A stretch of DNA of 64,000 bases. Origin: a virus. Every line of letters starts with the position of its first letter. The first letter of the stretch is position 1. The stretch covers positions 62,001 through 126,000 of IMG/VR virus record IMGVR_UViG_3300009008_000005; one strand, 5' to 3'. The translations under genes were made by a program, and so were the position numbers. The notes under the pieces were generated by a model. The model ran no database searches. It saw only the letters and a program-made list of their open reading frames with translations, and was not told the origin of the DNA. Below are positions 46,073 through 54,208 of this stretch, piece after piece.

Positions 46073-46429
46073 CTAACCTCCCTTATTGGACCGCTCGTAC
46101 TCGATCTTTAGCTGCTTCCAAGCCTCTTCCTGGTCTGGAAGCTCTCCACTGCTTCCGGAGAAAGCCGCAGGGGTCAAGTGAACCTCAAGGTTACCGAGTT
46201 CCTTCAACGTGTCCTCCTTGAGCTTCTCGACCTCTTCCTCATTGCTCTCCGTGAACGGGAGACGTGCTGCCACGTACTCCTTCAACATCTCCCTAGCAGC
46301 CTGCTCATTACCGAGAGCAGCCTCCATGAGGAGGGTAGTCTTGAGCACCTCAGAGCGCTCCTCCCTCTGCACCACGCCCAGCATCATGCTCTCTTGGATC
46401 GAGCCCGCCGGAGGGGTATGAGGATACAT
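46073..46429 (-). CDS. Second ORF of tail-assembly-chaperone-like pair (-1 frameshift product)
   Basis: 118 codons from ATG 46429, but no ribosome site. The frame continues upstream into the slippery A-AAA-AAT of the 46471 gene, adding about 18 residues (WVSSPGGWWRLRLWRS), so it is most likely made as a fusion, like gpG-T. Acidic and helical. Confidence 0.65.
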   Translation of the reverse strand: MYPHTPPAGSIQESMMLGVVQREERSEVLKTTLLMEAALGNEQAAREMLKEYVAARLPFTESNEEEVEKLKEDTLKELGNLEVHLTPAAFSGSSGELPDQEEAWKQLKIEYERSNKGG

Positions 46430-46470
46430 GGAGCGCCAGAGCCGGAGACGCCACCACCCTCCCGGCGAGC

Positions 46471-47046
46471 TTACCCATTTTTTACTTCACCGAGCATGTA
46501 CATCTCGTGCGCACGGTTCAGGAACCACCCGTACTGCAGGAAGACATGCCCTAGCGCCGTCATAGGCATCGAACGCCGGAGGAGACGCAGCTTTGCGAAG
46601 ACACTGTCGTCATCAATGACGTCGGTCTCCTTGTCCACAATGATCTGAGGCAGTGGGAACTCCTTACCGCCTACATGCAACTCCACGATCCCGAAGGTCA
46701 GCTGGAAGTTCCTGTAGCGAGAGTTCACGTACGCCTGTGCCTTACCCATGGAAGATGACAGGTGCTCATTGACCCACTCCTCTTCCTCACCGTTCATGGT
46801 CTGGAAGACCACACGGATCTGCTTGGAGGCAACGACATCCTGCTTGATGTGGCCGTTGATGAGGTCTCCGAAGTCGAAGGAGACATTCTTGTCCGCCTCC
46901 TTCTTCTCCTCCTCAATCTTCTTGGCGGCACCAAGGTCTACATCAGATCCAAGGCCCAGGACAGATAGCGCCTTTGCGATCTCTTCCGGATCCTCCTCAC
47001 GGGGGACGTCCTTCGGGGGTACTTTGGCTTTATCTTCGCCAGCCAT
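46471..47046 (-). CDS. Tail-assembly-chaperone-like protein
   Basis: 191 residues, acidic N-terminus, then RVVFQTMNGEEEEWVNEHL and helical text. Ends GTA-AAA-AAT-GGG-TAA: a perfect X-XXY-YYZ slippery heptamer three codons before the stop, as in gpG/gpGT pairs of tailed phages. Protein identity is inferred from this arrangement. Confidence 0.65.
   Translation of the reverse strand: MAGEDKAKVPPKDVPREEDPEEIAKALSVLGLGSDVDLGAAKKIEEEKKEADKNVSFDFGDLINGHIKQDVVASKQIRVVFQTMNGEEEEWVNEHLSSSMGKAQAYVNSRYRNFQLTFGIVELHVGGKEFPLPQIIVDKETDVIDDDSVFAKLRLLRRSMPMTALGHVFLQYGWFLNRAHEMYMLGEVKNG
46478..46486 (-). promoter_or_regulatory. -1 ribosomal frameshift site
   Basis: A-AAA-AAT on the minus strand; a -1 shift joins the 46471 frame to the 46073 frame. 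Confidence 0.7.
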
Positions 47047-47549
47047 TAGTCCTCCTCCCCTTCACGCATCTTACGGGCCTGCTCCAGCTTGTGCCTCACA
47101 GAGGAGACCAGCCACTTCGACGGGGTGTCGAGGGTAAGGTCGCTCGTGGGGATCAGGAAGAGGTTCCCGTTAGGGAATACGACCGCCATACGGCGCTTCG
47201 GCTTTGCATCACCCTCCGTGAAGGTGAGCATCATCCACTTTGCCTCTTCGAGGTGAATCAGCTCGTTCCGCCCGAAGCCCTCTTCTTCGAACTTCACGGC
47301 ATCCATGTTCTTGGGATCTACGACCTTAGCCATCTTGCTCTCCTTTCTGCGTGCACATGCAGCGCAGTAGTCCAACGTAATACAAACCGCTACGTCTAAC
47401 GGTTCTTGCAGCCCAATGTCCGTAATGACGCTGGGGTGCTGACAGTACCGCTCCCTCCGTTCGATGTCTCCCCCGAAGATGCAATCGACTTCCGACCTCT
47501 TGATCGGCGGTAGGGAACGATTGCTTCTTTTGGCGGGCGGAGCTTCCAC
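47046..47549 (-). CDS. Cys-rich domain plus C-terminal protein, with internal start
   Basis: 167 residues from GTG 47549 (GGAGGTAGCAC). A cysteine cluster (CIFGG, YCQHP, CAAC) fills residues 20-70. A second strong site (GGAGAGCAAG) before an internal ATG, codon 73, would make a 95-residue short form (47046-47333). Unknown function. Confidence 0.6.
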   Translation of the reverse strand: MEAPPAKRSNRSLPPIKRSEVDCIFGGDIERRERYCQHPSVITDIGLQEPLDVAVCITLDYCAACARRKESKMAKVVDPKNMDAVKFEEEGFGRNELIHLEEAKWMMLTFTEGDAKPKRRMAVVFPNGNLFLIPTSDLTLDTPSKWLVSSVRHKLEQARKMREGEED

Positions 47550-47572
47550 GTGCTACCTCCACAACAGCGCAT

Positions 47573-48253
47573 TCATTCACCCTTTTCCTCTCTGTACAAT
47601 TCCCACGTACACAAAGCCTCAACCGGCTGTGAAGTGGGATTTTCGACAACCACTGTGTACTTCCCTGCGTCTAGCCTAGTCCGCAACTCGTGGGCTCCAA
47701 TAGAAGCACCATGCCGCTCCCCGGACTTGTAGGCCTCGAATCCCTCAGCACCTCCATGGATGCATCGAAGCTGTAAGAAAGGAGGATGGGCCATCACGGA
47801 TATGCTGAAGTCTACGGGATGGTCAATCACCCACACTACAGCATTTCCCTCCGTGGGCACCTCCACGGAGACCTCATCCGAAGCGAAGAGCTTACTCACG
47901 GGGCCCGGTACCATGCTCTTGGGCCCTACGACGATGAAGTTCCCTCGCTCAGAGCCTCTCATAGCGACCTTGTCCGAGACCCTTCGCATAGAGGCGATGG
48001 AGAACAGTGCGGCGTTGTAGGTGTTCACACTACAATCCCCACCAAGTTGCATGAGGAACGTCCGTTCGTCATCCACGACCATATCGAGTATTTCGCCGAA
48101 ATAGTCTAGGATGGACTGGTCGAGGTTCTCCATGTCAGTCCATAAAGACTGAAAGGCCTCCCCCGATATTTCCGTCCCCAGGAAGGCTTTCTTCACCTCG
48201 AACGTCCCCAACTCCTCCTTCACGAACGCCACTTTCCTCTCTGTCTGTTCCAT
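47573..48253 (-). CDS. Unknown structural-type protein containing an operator
   Basis: 226 residues, beta-rich C-terminal half ending with CTWELYREEKGE, compatible with a virion or decoration protein. Codons for LDYFGEILD carry operator copy 7. GAAGGAGAAGG from the upstream gene's Arg codons is its ribosome site. Confidence 0.6.
   Translation of the reverse strand: MEQTERKVAFVKEELGTFEVKKAFLGTEISGEAFQSLWTDMENLDQSILDYFGEILDMVVDDERTFLMQLGGDCSVNTYNAALFSIASMRRVSDKVAMRGSERGNFIVVGPKSMVPGPVSKLFASDEVSVEVPTEGNAVVWVIDHPVDFSISVMAHPPFLQLRCIHGGAEGFEAYKSGERHGASIGAHELRTRLDAGKYTVVVENPTSQPVEALCTWELYREEKGE
48091..48105. promoter_or_regulatory. Palindromic operator, copy 7 (intragenic)
   Basis: TATTTCGGCGAAATA on the minus strand, inside the 47573 gene. 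Confidence 0.65.
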
Positions 48254-48713
48254 CCCTTCTCCTTCGGATGCGTTCCAGTCTAGACATATCTGAGCCTGGA
48301 AGGTTACTTATGTCATAGCCGCCTGAGGCTGTCTCTTTGATGTCTTCACGCTGGGCCTGCCTACGAGCCCAGCCTCGCACGATGTACCCAAGGCAGAACA
48401 TCTTGGCCTCTGCGGGGGACAAGTGCTGGATGAGGTCTGCGTCCACTCCGCATTGTGTCATGCTTCTAGTGACGGACTGCTTCATAGGAAGCGTCCACTC
48501 ATCGTCCATGGCCCTCTCTATGGCCTGGATCTGCTCTGCGGTGAACGTCTCGGGTATCTCAATGATGGGCATCTGATCTATGGCCTCCTCGACGTACTGC
48601 ATGAATAGATCGTCCTCTACAGCCCTGATCTCCTCTGCGGCATCGTCTGTTATGTCGGCCCATAGGTCATCCCTCTCAGCCCTGTAGAAGGTCTTAAACA
48701 GCTCGTCAGTCAA
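48135..48713 (-). CDS. Helical protein with SRLERIRRRR motif
   Basis: 192 residues. Acidic helical body, then MSRLERIRRRRDG at about 146-158, whose codons supply the next ribosome site. A 34-residue low-complexity extension overlaps the next gene by 119 bp, so the true end may differ. Confidence 0.55.
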   Translation of the reverse strand: MTDELFKTFYRAERDDLWADITDDAAEEIRAVEDDLFMQYVEEAIDQMPIIEIPETFTAEQIQAIERAMDDEWTLPMKQSVTRSMTQCGVDADLIQHLSPAEAKMFCLGYIVRGWARRQAQREDIKETASGGYDISNLPGSDMSRLERIRRRRDGTDREESGVREGGVGDVRGEESLPGDGNIGGGLSVFMD

Positions 48714-48960
48714 TAGGGATCCTCATGCCTTCACTTACCTTATCCCACGAGCCATCCGCACCCCTGTCCACGAATCTATGGTCAGGATCATCAGGGGACA
48801 GAGTCGAACCGAACACGGCGGTCCACACCCTCTCCCTAATCTCCTTCGACTCCAGGAGCCTCTGCGCATACTTCAGAGACCTGTGATTCATGTTGTCCTT
48901 GAGGAGTGAGGCAATCATCTGAATTCCCAGTTCCTCTAGCGCTTCCGTGTCTAGGGTCAT
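48706..48960 (-). CDS. Small acidic protein
   Basis: 84 residues, helical then acidic loop. ATG overlaps the upstream stop (CAATGA); AGTAGGAGG supplies the ribosome site. Confidence 0.6.
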   Translation of the reverse strand: MTLDTEALEELGIQMIASLLKDNMNHRSLKYAQRLLESKEIRERVWTAVFGSTLSPDDPDHRFVDRGADGSWDKVSEGMRIPID

Positions 48961-49310
48961 TGTTTCCTCCTACTCTTCAGGCGCTCTAAACGGCTACCTG
49001 TCGGCTTGTCGACGAACTGGTCTTCGATTACCTTCGTGTAGGTTCCCTTATTGAGCATCTCAGAGCCCCAGCCCCTCACAAGAAATCCGACAATAAAGGC
49101 CTGTAGCTGCTTTAGGTTCCCACGAAAGTGGTGGAGGACATTCTCTTCGATACTGTTCGCATCTAATGCATCCATGCAAAGGACTAAGAGCTTGTCGTAG
49201 TCCTTGCACTCCATGATCTTCTCGACCAAGGGGAGTCTCAGGTGATGAGGAGTCAGCTTAGACACCTTTCTTTTAGGTGCAGGCCCACTCCAGGCATCCA
49301 TTCTAGCCAC
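48957..49310 (-). CDS. Helical protein with GSRLERL tail
   Basis: 117 residues. Contains FIVGFLVRGWGSEML, similar to CLGYIVRGWARRQ in the 48135 protein, so the two are related. Ends with GSRLERLKSRRKQ. Confidence 0.6.
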   Translation of the reverse strand: MARMDAWSGPAPKRKVSKLTPHHLRLPLVEKIMECKDYDKLLVLCMDALDANSIEENVLHHFRGNLKQLQAFIVGFLVRGWGSEMLNKGTYTKVIEDQFVDKPTGSRLERLKSRRKQ

Positions 49311-49534
49311 TACTGCGTGTCCTCATCCCATTCGGTGATAGCCGCCATGAGGTTAGGGTTAAAGATCATGGCCTGGCACAGAGTACTCTCTACCGGACCG
49401 TGTCTATTCGTGGCCTTTACCTGGAGAGGTGTCCCATGCGGGTCGTAGCCCTGGTCCATGGACTTACTCACTAGCTCCGCTAGATGCTTCGGCCCTCTCC
49501 CTTCGAGGAGTATATAGGCTTGTTTACGCTTCAT
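49310..49534 (-). CDS. Small unknown protein
   Basis: 74 residues from ATG 49534 (GGAGAAGCAAG). Unassigned. Confidence 0.6.
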   Translation of the reverse strand: MKRKQAYILLEGRGPKHLAELVSKSMDQGYDPHGTPLQVKATNRHGPVESTLCQAMIFNPNLMAAITEWDEDTQ

Positions 49535-49619
49535 CTTGCTTCTCCTGCAATCGTTCAACTAGCACACCAATGCACTCTGGGCAGACATCCGTACGGGACT
49601 TCCTGGTACGAAGGATCAT
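49524..49619 (-). CDS. 31-residue CxxC microprotein
   Basis: MILRTRKSRTDVCPECIGVL... The ATG overlaps the upstream stop (TGATGA). Probable half zinc knuckle; low certainty. Confidence 0.45.
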   Translation of the reverse strand: MILRTRKSRTDVCPECIGVLVERLQEKQDEA

Positions 49620-49831
49620 CAGTGTACACCCTTCAGCGTAGCCCGAATCTCGTCTAGGCGCTCTAGGAGGATACGGTCCGCCTCTTCGGCGAGGTCTCCA
49701 TCATCACATTCGAAGATGGTGGAGATTCCCAGATTCGTCTGGAGCCGCCATTTCCCTCCAAAGGGACACAGCGTAACGGTGTCGTTACCCAGCTTACGCT
49801 GAAAGACGTCTCCTTCCTTTGTCCAGCTCAC
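49619..49831 (-). CDS. Small unknown protein
   Basis: 70 residues, GTG start with GGTGGGAC. Beta-rich then an acidic helix. Confidence 0.55.
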   Translation of the reverse strand: MSWTKEGDVFQRKLGNDTVTLCPFGGKWRLQTNLGISTIFECDDGDLAEEADRILLERLDEIRATLKGVH

Positions 49832-50136
49832 GGAGTCCCACCTTCCATCTTCAGCTGGCCGAACTTGCGGGCTAGGGCCTTGTCCATGTCGACCCCAATG
49901 CGTCCCCCGATCTCAAGGGTTAGAACCATGATGGAGGCCAAAGTGTCCTCAGCGTCTGTCATTGGGGAGTCTTTCATCCGCTGGGGGCTAGCCATACATG
50001 CGTAGAGCCTCGAAGTCCTCTGTACGAGTCTCATGCAGGCATGTGCAGGAGTTTCGATGGTCTTCCACCATCCCTTACTGTGACAGAGGACCTTTATCTC
50101 CTCTGCCCAGCCTTGCAACGTAGCCGGATTAGGCAT
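49828..50136 (-). CDS. MazG-like nucleotide pyrophosphohydrolase candidate
   Basis: 102 residues from ATG 50136 (AAGGAGATTACAG). LQGWAEEIKVLCHSKGWW, then AEDTLASIMVLTLEIGGRIG and DMDKALARK follow the four-helix MazG-like layout that trims non-canonical or alarmone nucleotides. The usual E-x-x-D is not intact, so activity is doubtful. Confidence 0.5.
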   Translation of the reverse strand: MPNPATLQGWAEEIKVLCHSKGWWKTIETPAHACMRLVQRTSRLYACMASPQRMKDSPMTDAEDTLASIMVLTLEIGGRIGVDMDKALARKFGQLKMEGGTP

Positions 50137-50329
50137 CTGTAATCTCCTTGATCTCCTCTGAGGTGTGTCCACGGAGAGATGTTCGCTCATCGTCCGTAAG
50201 CTTGTCCCATATGCTATCGAGTTCGTCGGCTATGGAGTCCCCTTCCTCTTCGTAGTTACCTGCGTAGGCACTCTCCATCGCCTTCACACCCGCCAGATAG
50301 TTCTTCATGTGCTTGGAGGGGCTAGTCAT
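50129..50329 (-). CDS. Small acidic protein
   Basis: 66 residues, acidic, helical. Overlaps both neighbours by four to eight bases. Confidence 0.55.
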   Translation of the reverse strand: MTSPSKHMKNYLAGVKAMESAYAGNYEEEGDSIADELDSIWDKLTDDERTSLRGHTSEEIKEITDA

Positions 50330-50741
50330 CGGTCTTGGCCTTATCCAACTCGATCGCCTTGCCGATGGTCTTGGCCTTCTCTTCCATCTCACGCTGCTTT
50401 TGGAGGTACTCTTCCTTCTTTAGGAGGTCTTCATCGGTCGGGTTCGCATTGGGGCCCATGAGGATGAGCCTGGAGGGCTCTGAGAATCTCACGTCCACGA
50501 TCCCTTCCATCCCACGGAGCCGTAGAATGCCGATGATGGCCGCAGAGAGGGCCCCAAGGGACAAAATCTTCTTCCCCACGATGATTTTGGTGTACTTACC
50601 GTTGATACAAGAGTCCACCATGGCTGAGACGAGGCTCACGAACTCGGAGTCCGCTGCTACGATCTCTTCCCAACCCCTCTGGAACTCCTCTTGGTCGATG
50701 ATGTTGACCGAAAGGTTGTCCGTAATGCTCCCCACGTTCAT
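50322..50741 (-). CDS. Unknown protein
   Basis: 139 residues: beta/hydrophobic core (IIVGKKILSLGALSAAIIG) and a long charged coiled coil at the end. Confidence 0.6.
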   Translation of the reverse strand: MNVGSITDNLSVNIIDQEEFQRGWEEIVAADSEFVSLVSAMVDSCINGKYTKIIVGKKILSLGALSAAIIGILRLRGMEGIVDVRFSEPSRLILMGPNANPTDEDLLKKEEYLQKQREMEEKAKTIGKAIELDKAKTDD

Positions 50742-51436
50742 CGAATCACCTTCACGGCCTGCCAGTCACCGAAGATGACTGTTACCTCAGCGTGACCCTC
50801 GTCACCACTCACCTGGAACCTTGGGAGGATCTCCGAAGGCATCTTGAAGATGAGTCCTACATTGCTCTCTGCATGTACAAGGGCCATGGAGGAGGCATTT
50901 TCCATCGAAAGTAGCTCTGCGAAGCCCTCGTAGTTAACTACGAGGGTTACGGCCATCGAGCGGTGATGGAAAACAGCACCTTGGGAGATACCCTCACTCA
51001 CATTTCCAGGCTCGATACCTAGGTGGAAGATGTTTTTGAGCCTATGGACGGCTGTGATGCCCTCATCATTGGCTTCATAAGGCCCAAAGGCGACATCGGT
51101 GCCCTTGATGAGCTTTCCGTCGATACCTTCGGACCCAGAGGGGTCCATTGCGCCTTCCCGGAGCTGATCGAGGAAGTCGCCGATCGCCATTGTTGCTTCG
51201 GTATGCTTCTCCATCTGCTCAAAAAGCAGTTTTACCTCTGCTTGGAGGTCTTCGAGCGTAGGCGGGGCAGGATCAGGACACTTACAGGTCTCAGCCCTCT
51301 CCTGGATCACTTTCTCCATCGTCGGGGTGTCCTCCAGCCTTGGCTTCGTCGGTGAAGCTGACGGTTGGCTCGAAGGGGTCGAGGATTGGTCGGATGTTAG
51401 GTTGGGTGATTGATCCTGTTTCTTGCTCTTGCCCAT
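50738..51436 (-). CDS. Unknown protein with low-complexity N-terminus
   Basis: 232 residues from ATG 51436 (GGGAGGCAACCT). Ser/Pro/Thr/Gln-rich first 50, CKC pair, then a beta-rich domain. Its N-terminus overlaps the upstream gene by 146 bp. Confidence 0.55.
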   Translation of the reverse strand: MGKSKKQDQSPNLTSDQSSTPSSQPSASPTKPRLEDTPTMEKVIQERAETCKCPDPAPPTLEDLQAEVKLLFEQMEKHTEATMAIGDFLDQLREGAMDPSGSEGIDGKLIKGTDVAFGPYEANDEGITAVHRLKNIFHLGIEPGNVSEGISQGAVFHHRSMAVTLVVNYEGFAELLSMENASSMALVHAESNVGLIFKMPSEILPRFQVSGDEGHAEVTVIFGDWQAVKVIR

Positions 51437-51740
51437 AGGTTGCCTCCCAGTGCGTTGCAGATACCATGGAGAGGATCCTTGCGACCTCTTTCTCATGGTC
51501 AGAGTTAGGGCACATTGACGCCTGCAACTCTACAAGCGCCCGTGCGATATCCAGCCTCTCGGAAATAGACATCTGCCTTAGTGTGGACATTACGGTGCGG
51601 AGTCTATGAATCTCCGTGTTCGAAGGAAGGACCATCTTCGTCACTTCTCGATAGTCTTCCCATGTCCAAGGCTCACCGGCTTCGACCTCCATTCGGAAGC
51701 GACTTAGGGTGTCCCTACCGACGATTTTACCGTCCATCAT
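51291..51740 (-). CDS. Helical unknown protein
   Basis: 149 residues. TAGGAGACGAAA precedes the ATG. First gene of the long minus operon. Gly/Asp/Pro-rich end overlaps the next gene. Confidence 0.55.
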   Translation of the reverse strand: MMDGKIVGRDTLSRFRMEVEAGEPWTWEDYREVTKMVLPSNTEIHRLRTVMSTLRQMSISERLDIARALVELQASMCPNSDHEKEVARILSMVSATHWEATYGQEQETGSITQPNIRPILDPFEPTVSFTDEAKAGGHPDDGESDPGEG

Positions 51741-51871
51741 TTTCGTCTCCTATGGCCTCATTGTGGTGGTTCAGGAACGGGTGTCAAGTGAAAATGTTTA
51801 CCACGATGCTCAAAGTCGTATACATATGCTCTATTTTTACGTGGAATAGGTAGGGGCTCATTTTCCCGGGG

Positions 51872-51886
51872 TATTTCGGCGAAATA
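51872..51886. promoter_or_regulatory. Palindromic operator, copy 8
   Basis: TATTTCGGCGAAATA, 27 bp (centre to centre) from copy 9. Confidence 0.75.
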
Positions 51887-51898
51887 GCCTGTTTGGTG

Positions 51899-51913
51899 TA
51901 TTTCGACGAAATA
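51899..51913. promoter_or_regulatory. Palindromic operator, copy 9
   Basis: TATTTCGACGAAATA, seven bases before the promoter core. Confidence 0.75.
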
Positions 51914-51914
51914 G

Positions 51915-51936
51915 TACGGCATAAGAAGAGTGGACC
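51915..51936 (+). promoter_or_regulatory. Phage promoter
   Basis: ACGGCATAAGAAGAGTGGAC. Confidence 0.7.
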
Positions 51937-51957
51937 CCAAGATGGAGGCATATGCAT

Positions 51958-52257
51958 ATGACAAGGAATGAGTTCGCTCGTATCCTGGATGGATTGATCT
52001 CTTCCCGGATCCCGAGCTTCGTCAGGGAGAGTGTAGTGATACAGTATGACCGCAGAGCAGTACACGACCGGATACGGATGAGGCTCCCTCAATTTCTCCA
52101 CGACACCACGACAAGGGAGAGGGAGACCGGCATCTTGTGCGATGGGTGCCATACATTCTTGAAGGATATACTCATCGGTGATCTTCCGGGGTGCACAGTC
52201 GTGTGTGTGGACGCACGCAGCGAGGAATTCTACATCGCTGTCACCGTACGATACTAA
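51958..52257 (+). CDS. Small protein, family B
   Basis: 99 residues from the second ATG (GGAGG nine bases upstream; the ATG at 51952 is too close). Helix then beta strands, CDGC pair. Similar in layout to the 52380, 52670, 53648, 55123 and 58105 proteins. Confidence 0.6.
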   Translation: MTRNEFARILDGLISSRIPSFVRESVVIQYDRRAVHDRIRMRLPQFLHDTTTRERETGILCDGCHTFLKDILIGDLPGCTVVCVDARSEEFYIAVTVRY

Positions 52258-52271
52258 AAACATGAACATCC

Positions 52272-52290
52272 CAGCATAAGAATAGCGAAA
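52272..52290 (+). promoter_or_regulatory. Phage promoter with no gene
   Basis: CAGCATAAGAATAGCGAAAC; a terminator follows within 35 bases. Confidence 0.6.
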
Positions 52291-52305
52291 CTCAACCGTG
52301 CCCTG

Positions 52306-52339
52306 GGAAGGAAAACCGTAAGGTTTTTCTTACCTTTCC
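52306..52339 (+). terminator. Rho-independent terminator
   Basis: GGAAAACC GTAA GGTTTTTCTTACC, between two promoters. Confidence 0.7.
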
Positions 52340-52360
52340 GGCATAAGAATAGTGAACCCA
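52339..52360 (+). promoter_or_regulatory. Phage promoter
   Basis: CGGCATAAGAATAGTGAACC. Confidence 0.75.
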
Positions 52361-52379
52361 ACCTTGTCTAGGAGGAGCG

Positions 52380-52670
52380 ATGACAACAAGTGACTGGGCG
52401 CTCTTCGCCCACCTACTAGGGCAGGTCTCCGAAAGTCTGCTACGCACAGCTACTCAACCCGTCGGAAGGGTATCGAACCCCACTACTATTCGAATAGGAT
52501 TCGACGCTCTGCGTGGTGATATCCCCCATAAAATCCGAGATTTCATCGAGGCCAATGACCTCGATCTAGACTTCACCAACTCAACCTCGCTCGTCATCGA
52601 GAACGGGACCAAGATCCGTATCTCCATCCTATATGGGCCCAGCAGGGATCGCTACGTGAGGAGAATGTAA
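52380..52670 (+). CDS. Small protein, family B
   Basis: 96 residues. AGGAGGAGCG precedes the ATG. IRIGFDALR, then paired strands (LVIENGTKIRISILYG). Confidence 0.65.
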   Translation: MTTSDWALFAHLLGQVSESLLRTATQPVGRVSNPTTIRIGFDALRGDIPHKIRDFIEANDLDLDFTNSTSLVIENGTKIRISILYGPSRDRYVRRM

Positions 52671-52951
52671 TGCCAACAGAGCAGGACTTCGCAAGGCAGC
52701 TCACAAATAGTATCCGACAAGCGATCCAAAACTACCTCGATACCCCGGATAGATCGCTGAGTCGTCTCGTTAGCGCAGCGTCATGCGGCCACATATACCA
52801 CCCCATCCGAACTAGCATCAACAGTGATGCCGAGTTCCGAGACGTCTACGAGATAACTTTCGTCAGCGGACCTGTGGATCTTGTAGCTAGGAGGGCTGTT
52901 ATCTCGATCAACTATAGGACATGGACCCCCACGGAGGGCTGGAATGGATGA
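52670..52951 (+). CDS. Small protein, family B
   Basis: 93 residues, TAATG overlap with the previous gene. IYHPIRTSINS and a terminal VISINYRTW echo its neighbours. Confidence 0.65.
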   Translation: MPTEQDFARQLTNSIRQAIQNYLDTPDRSLSRLVSAASCGHIYHPIRTSINSDAEFRDVYEITFVSGPVDLVARRAVISINYRTWTPTEGWNG

Positions 52952-52990
52952 CATCGAACTCGAAGTGAGATACAGCTAGGAGGTGAATCT

Positions 52991-53638
52991 ATGTCACATT
53001 GGCTACGAAAGAGGTGCAGTGACCTGGGTGCGGAGGCCATGAACCTTCGCCGAAAGCTCGGGAAGGTGGAGAACGAGCGGGACACCATCGCACGGAAGGT
53101 GATCAATCTAATCCTCCCGGAGTTCATCCCGCTCTGGAGGAAGTACAACTTCTGCCTCTACAAGGGAATCCACTGGGATGTGGTCGACGATGACTCGTCG
53201 AAGTACCACCACTACTCCCGCTCCTTCAACAGCTACTCCTACATCTTTGACCAATACAAGGGGGAGTCCTGCATCGTCATCGAGCAGCGCACGAACACGG
53301 GTACCAACGACAGGATGGAGTTCCCGCTCCGCTTCGTGCACCTTCACGACGAGGACACCATCGTGATCGACCCGGAACTCTACAACTGGGTCGAGAAGGA
53401 CCTGAGGGATGCACTGGACCAGGGACTGAAGCAGGCCCTCGCTGCGAACATCCAGTTCGAAGAGGCTGCGGGTAAGGCGGACTGCGGGTTCCTCATCCAG
53501 CCCGGTAGCTGGGACCCTCAGAAGGATCCATGGCTCACCACGGACGGAAAAGGTAAGCTCCGAGGGGTTGGCTCCAAGGCCAAGAGTGACCTCACCGTCG
53601 AGGAGATCACGGATCGGTGGCGCTACAAGAAGCCTTAG
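52991..53638 (+). CDS. Unknown protein
   Basis: 215 residues. N-terminal coiled coil, then an aromatic alpha/beta domain. No motif. TAGGAGGTGAATCT precedes the ATG. Confidence 0.7.
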   Translation: MSHWLRKRCSDLGAEAMNLRRKLGKVENERDTIARKVINLILPEFIPLWRKYNFCLYKGIHWDVVDDDSSKYHHYSRSFNSYSYIFDQYKGESCIVIEQRTNTGTNDRMEFPLRFVHLHDEDTIVIDPELYNWVEKDLRDALDQGLKQALAANIQFEEAAGKADCGFLIQPGSWDPQKDPWLTTDGKGKLRGVGSKAKSDLTVEEITDRWRYKKP

Positions 53639-53647
53639 GGGGCGCAC

Positions 53648-53890
53648 GTGATACCTTCTGAGGTGGCAGCAGAAATCAACAACCTAATCATCTGGAAGCT
53701 CCGGGAGGCCCTGGTCTCCGGAGATATTCCGGTGGATGCAGACGGAACAGGGAGGTACGATCCTGAACGTGTGTGGATGCCTGTACAGACGAGGCTGACC
53801 GAGATCGGCAACGGCGGTCTGACGTCCACCACTGTCATAGGGCACCGCAAACTTGAACTGAAGATCTACGGATACCGAAATAGAGAATGA
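53648..53890 (+). CDS. Small protein, family B
   Basis: 80 residues, GTG start with AGGGGGCGCAC. Ends VIGHRKLELKIYGYRN, as in the other family members. Confidence 0.6.
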   Translation: MIPSEVAAEINNLIIWKLREALVSGDIPVDADGTGRYDPERVWMPVQTRLTEIGNGGLTSTTVIGHRKLELKIYGYRNRE

Positions 53891-53912
53891 ACCAAACTGC
53901 CTGGAGGAAATC

Positions 53913-54200
53913 ATGCATAAGCTTATGTTCTACGTCGTCATCTTCGTCATCGTCATCTCCGTCTCTTGCGGACGAGGCTTCCTCGTCGGCGAGCAGCGGG
54001 TAACCACAGCCGCCGAGAAGGCCGGTCTGCAGAGTGCGAAGATCATATCCTCACACCGCATCTGGCCCGTGTTCTTCGGCTGCGACAAGCACGATGCGGC
54101 GGGCTTCAAGGTCGAGGGGATCAACCCCAACGGCATGAAGGTCGACGCCATGGTCTGCTGCGGATGGATCCTCAAGGGCTGCACCATGAGGTACGAGTAG
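53913..54200 (+). CDS. Small lipoprotein
   Basis: 95 residues. Signal peptide with lipobox SVSCG (Cys19) and four further cysteines. CTGGAGGAAATC precedes the ATG. Probably membrane-anchored outside the cytoplasm. Confidence 0.7.
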   Translation: MHKLMFYVVIFVIVISVSCGRGFLVGEQRVTTAAEKAGLQSAKIISSHRIWPVFFGCDKHDAAGFKVEGINPNGMKVDAMVCCGWILKGCTMRYE

Positions 54201-54208
54201 GGGTGCCA

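Larger units (their letters stand above)
51741..51957. promoter_or_regulatory. Divergent control region
   Basis: Holds two operators, a plus promoter, and on the minus strand a TTGACA box 17 bases from ACAATG that could start the long operon. A minus ORF here lacks a ribosome site and is not called. Confidence 0.45.

Noticed and set aside
51758-51964. 68-codon minus ORF across the control region
   Set aside because: No ribosome site, and it consists largely of the two operators and the promoter.
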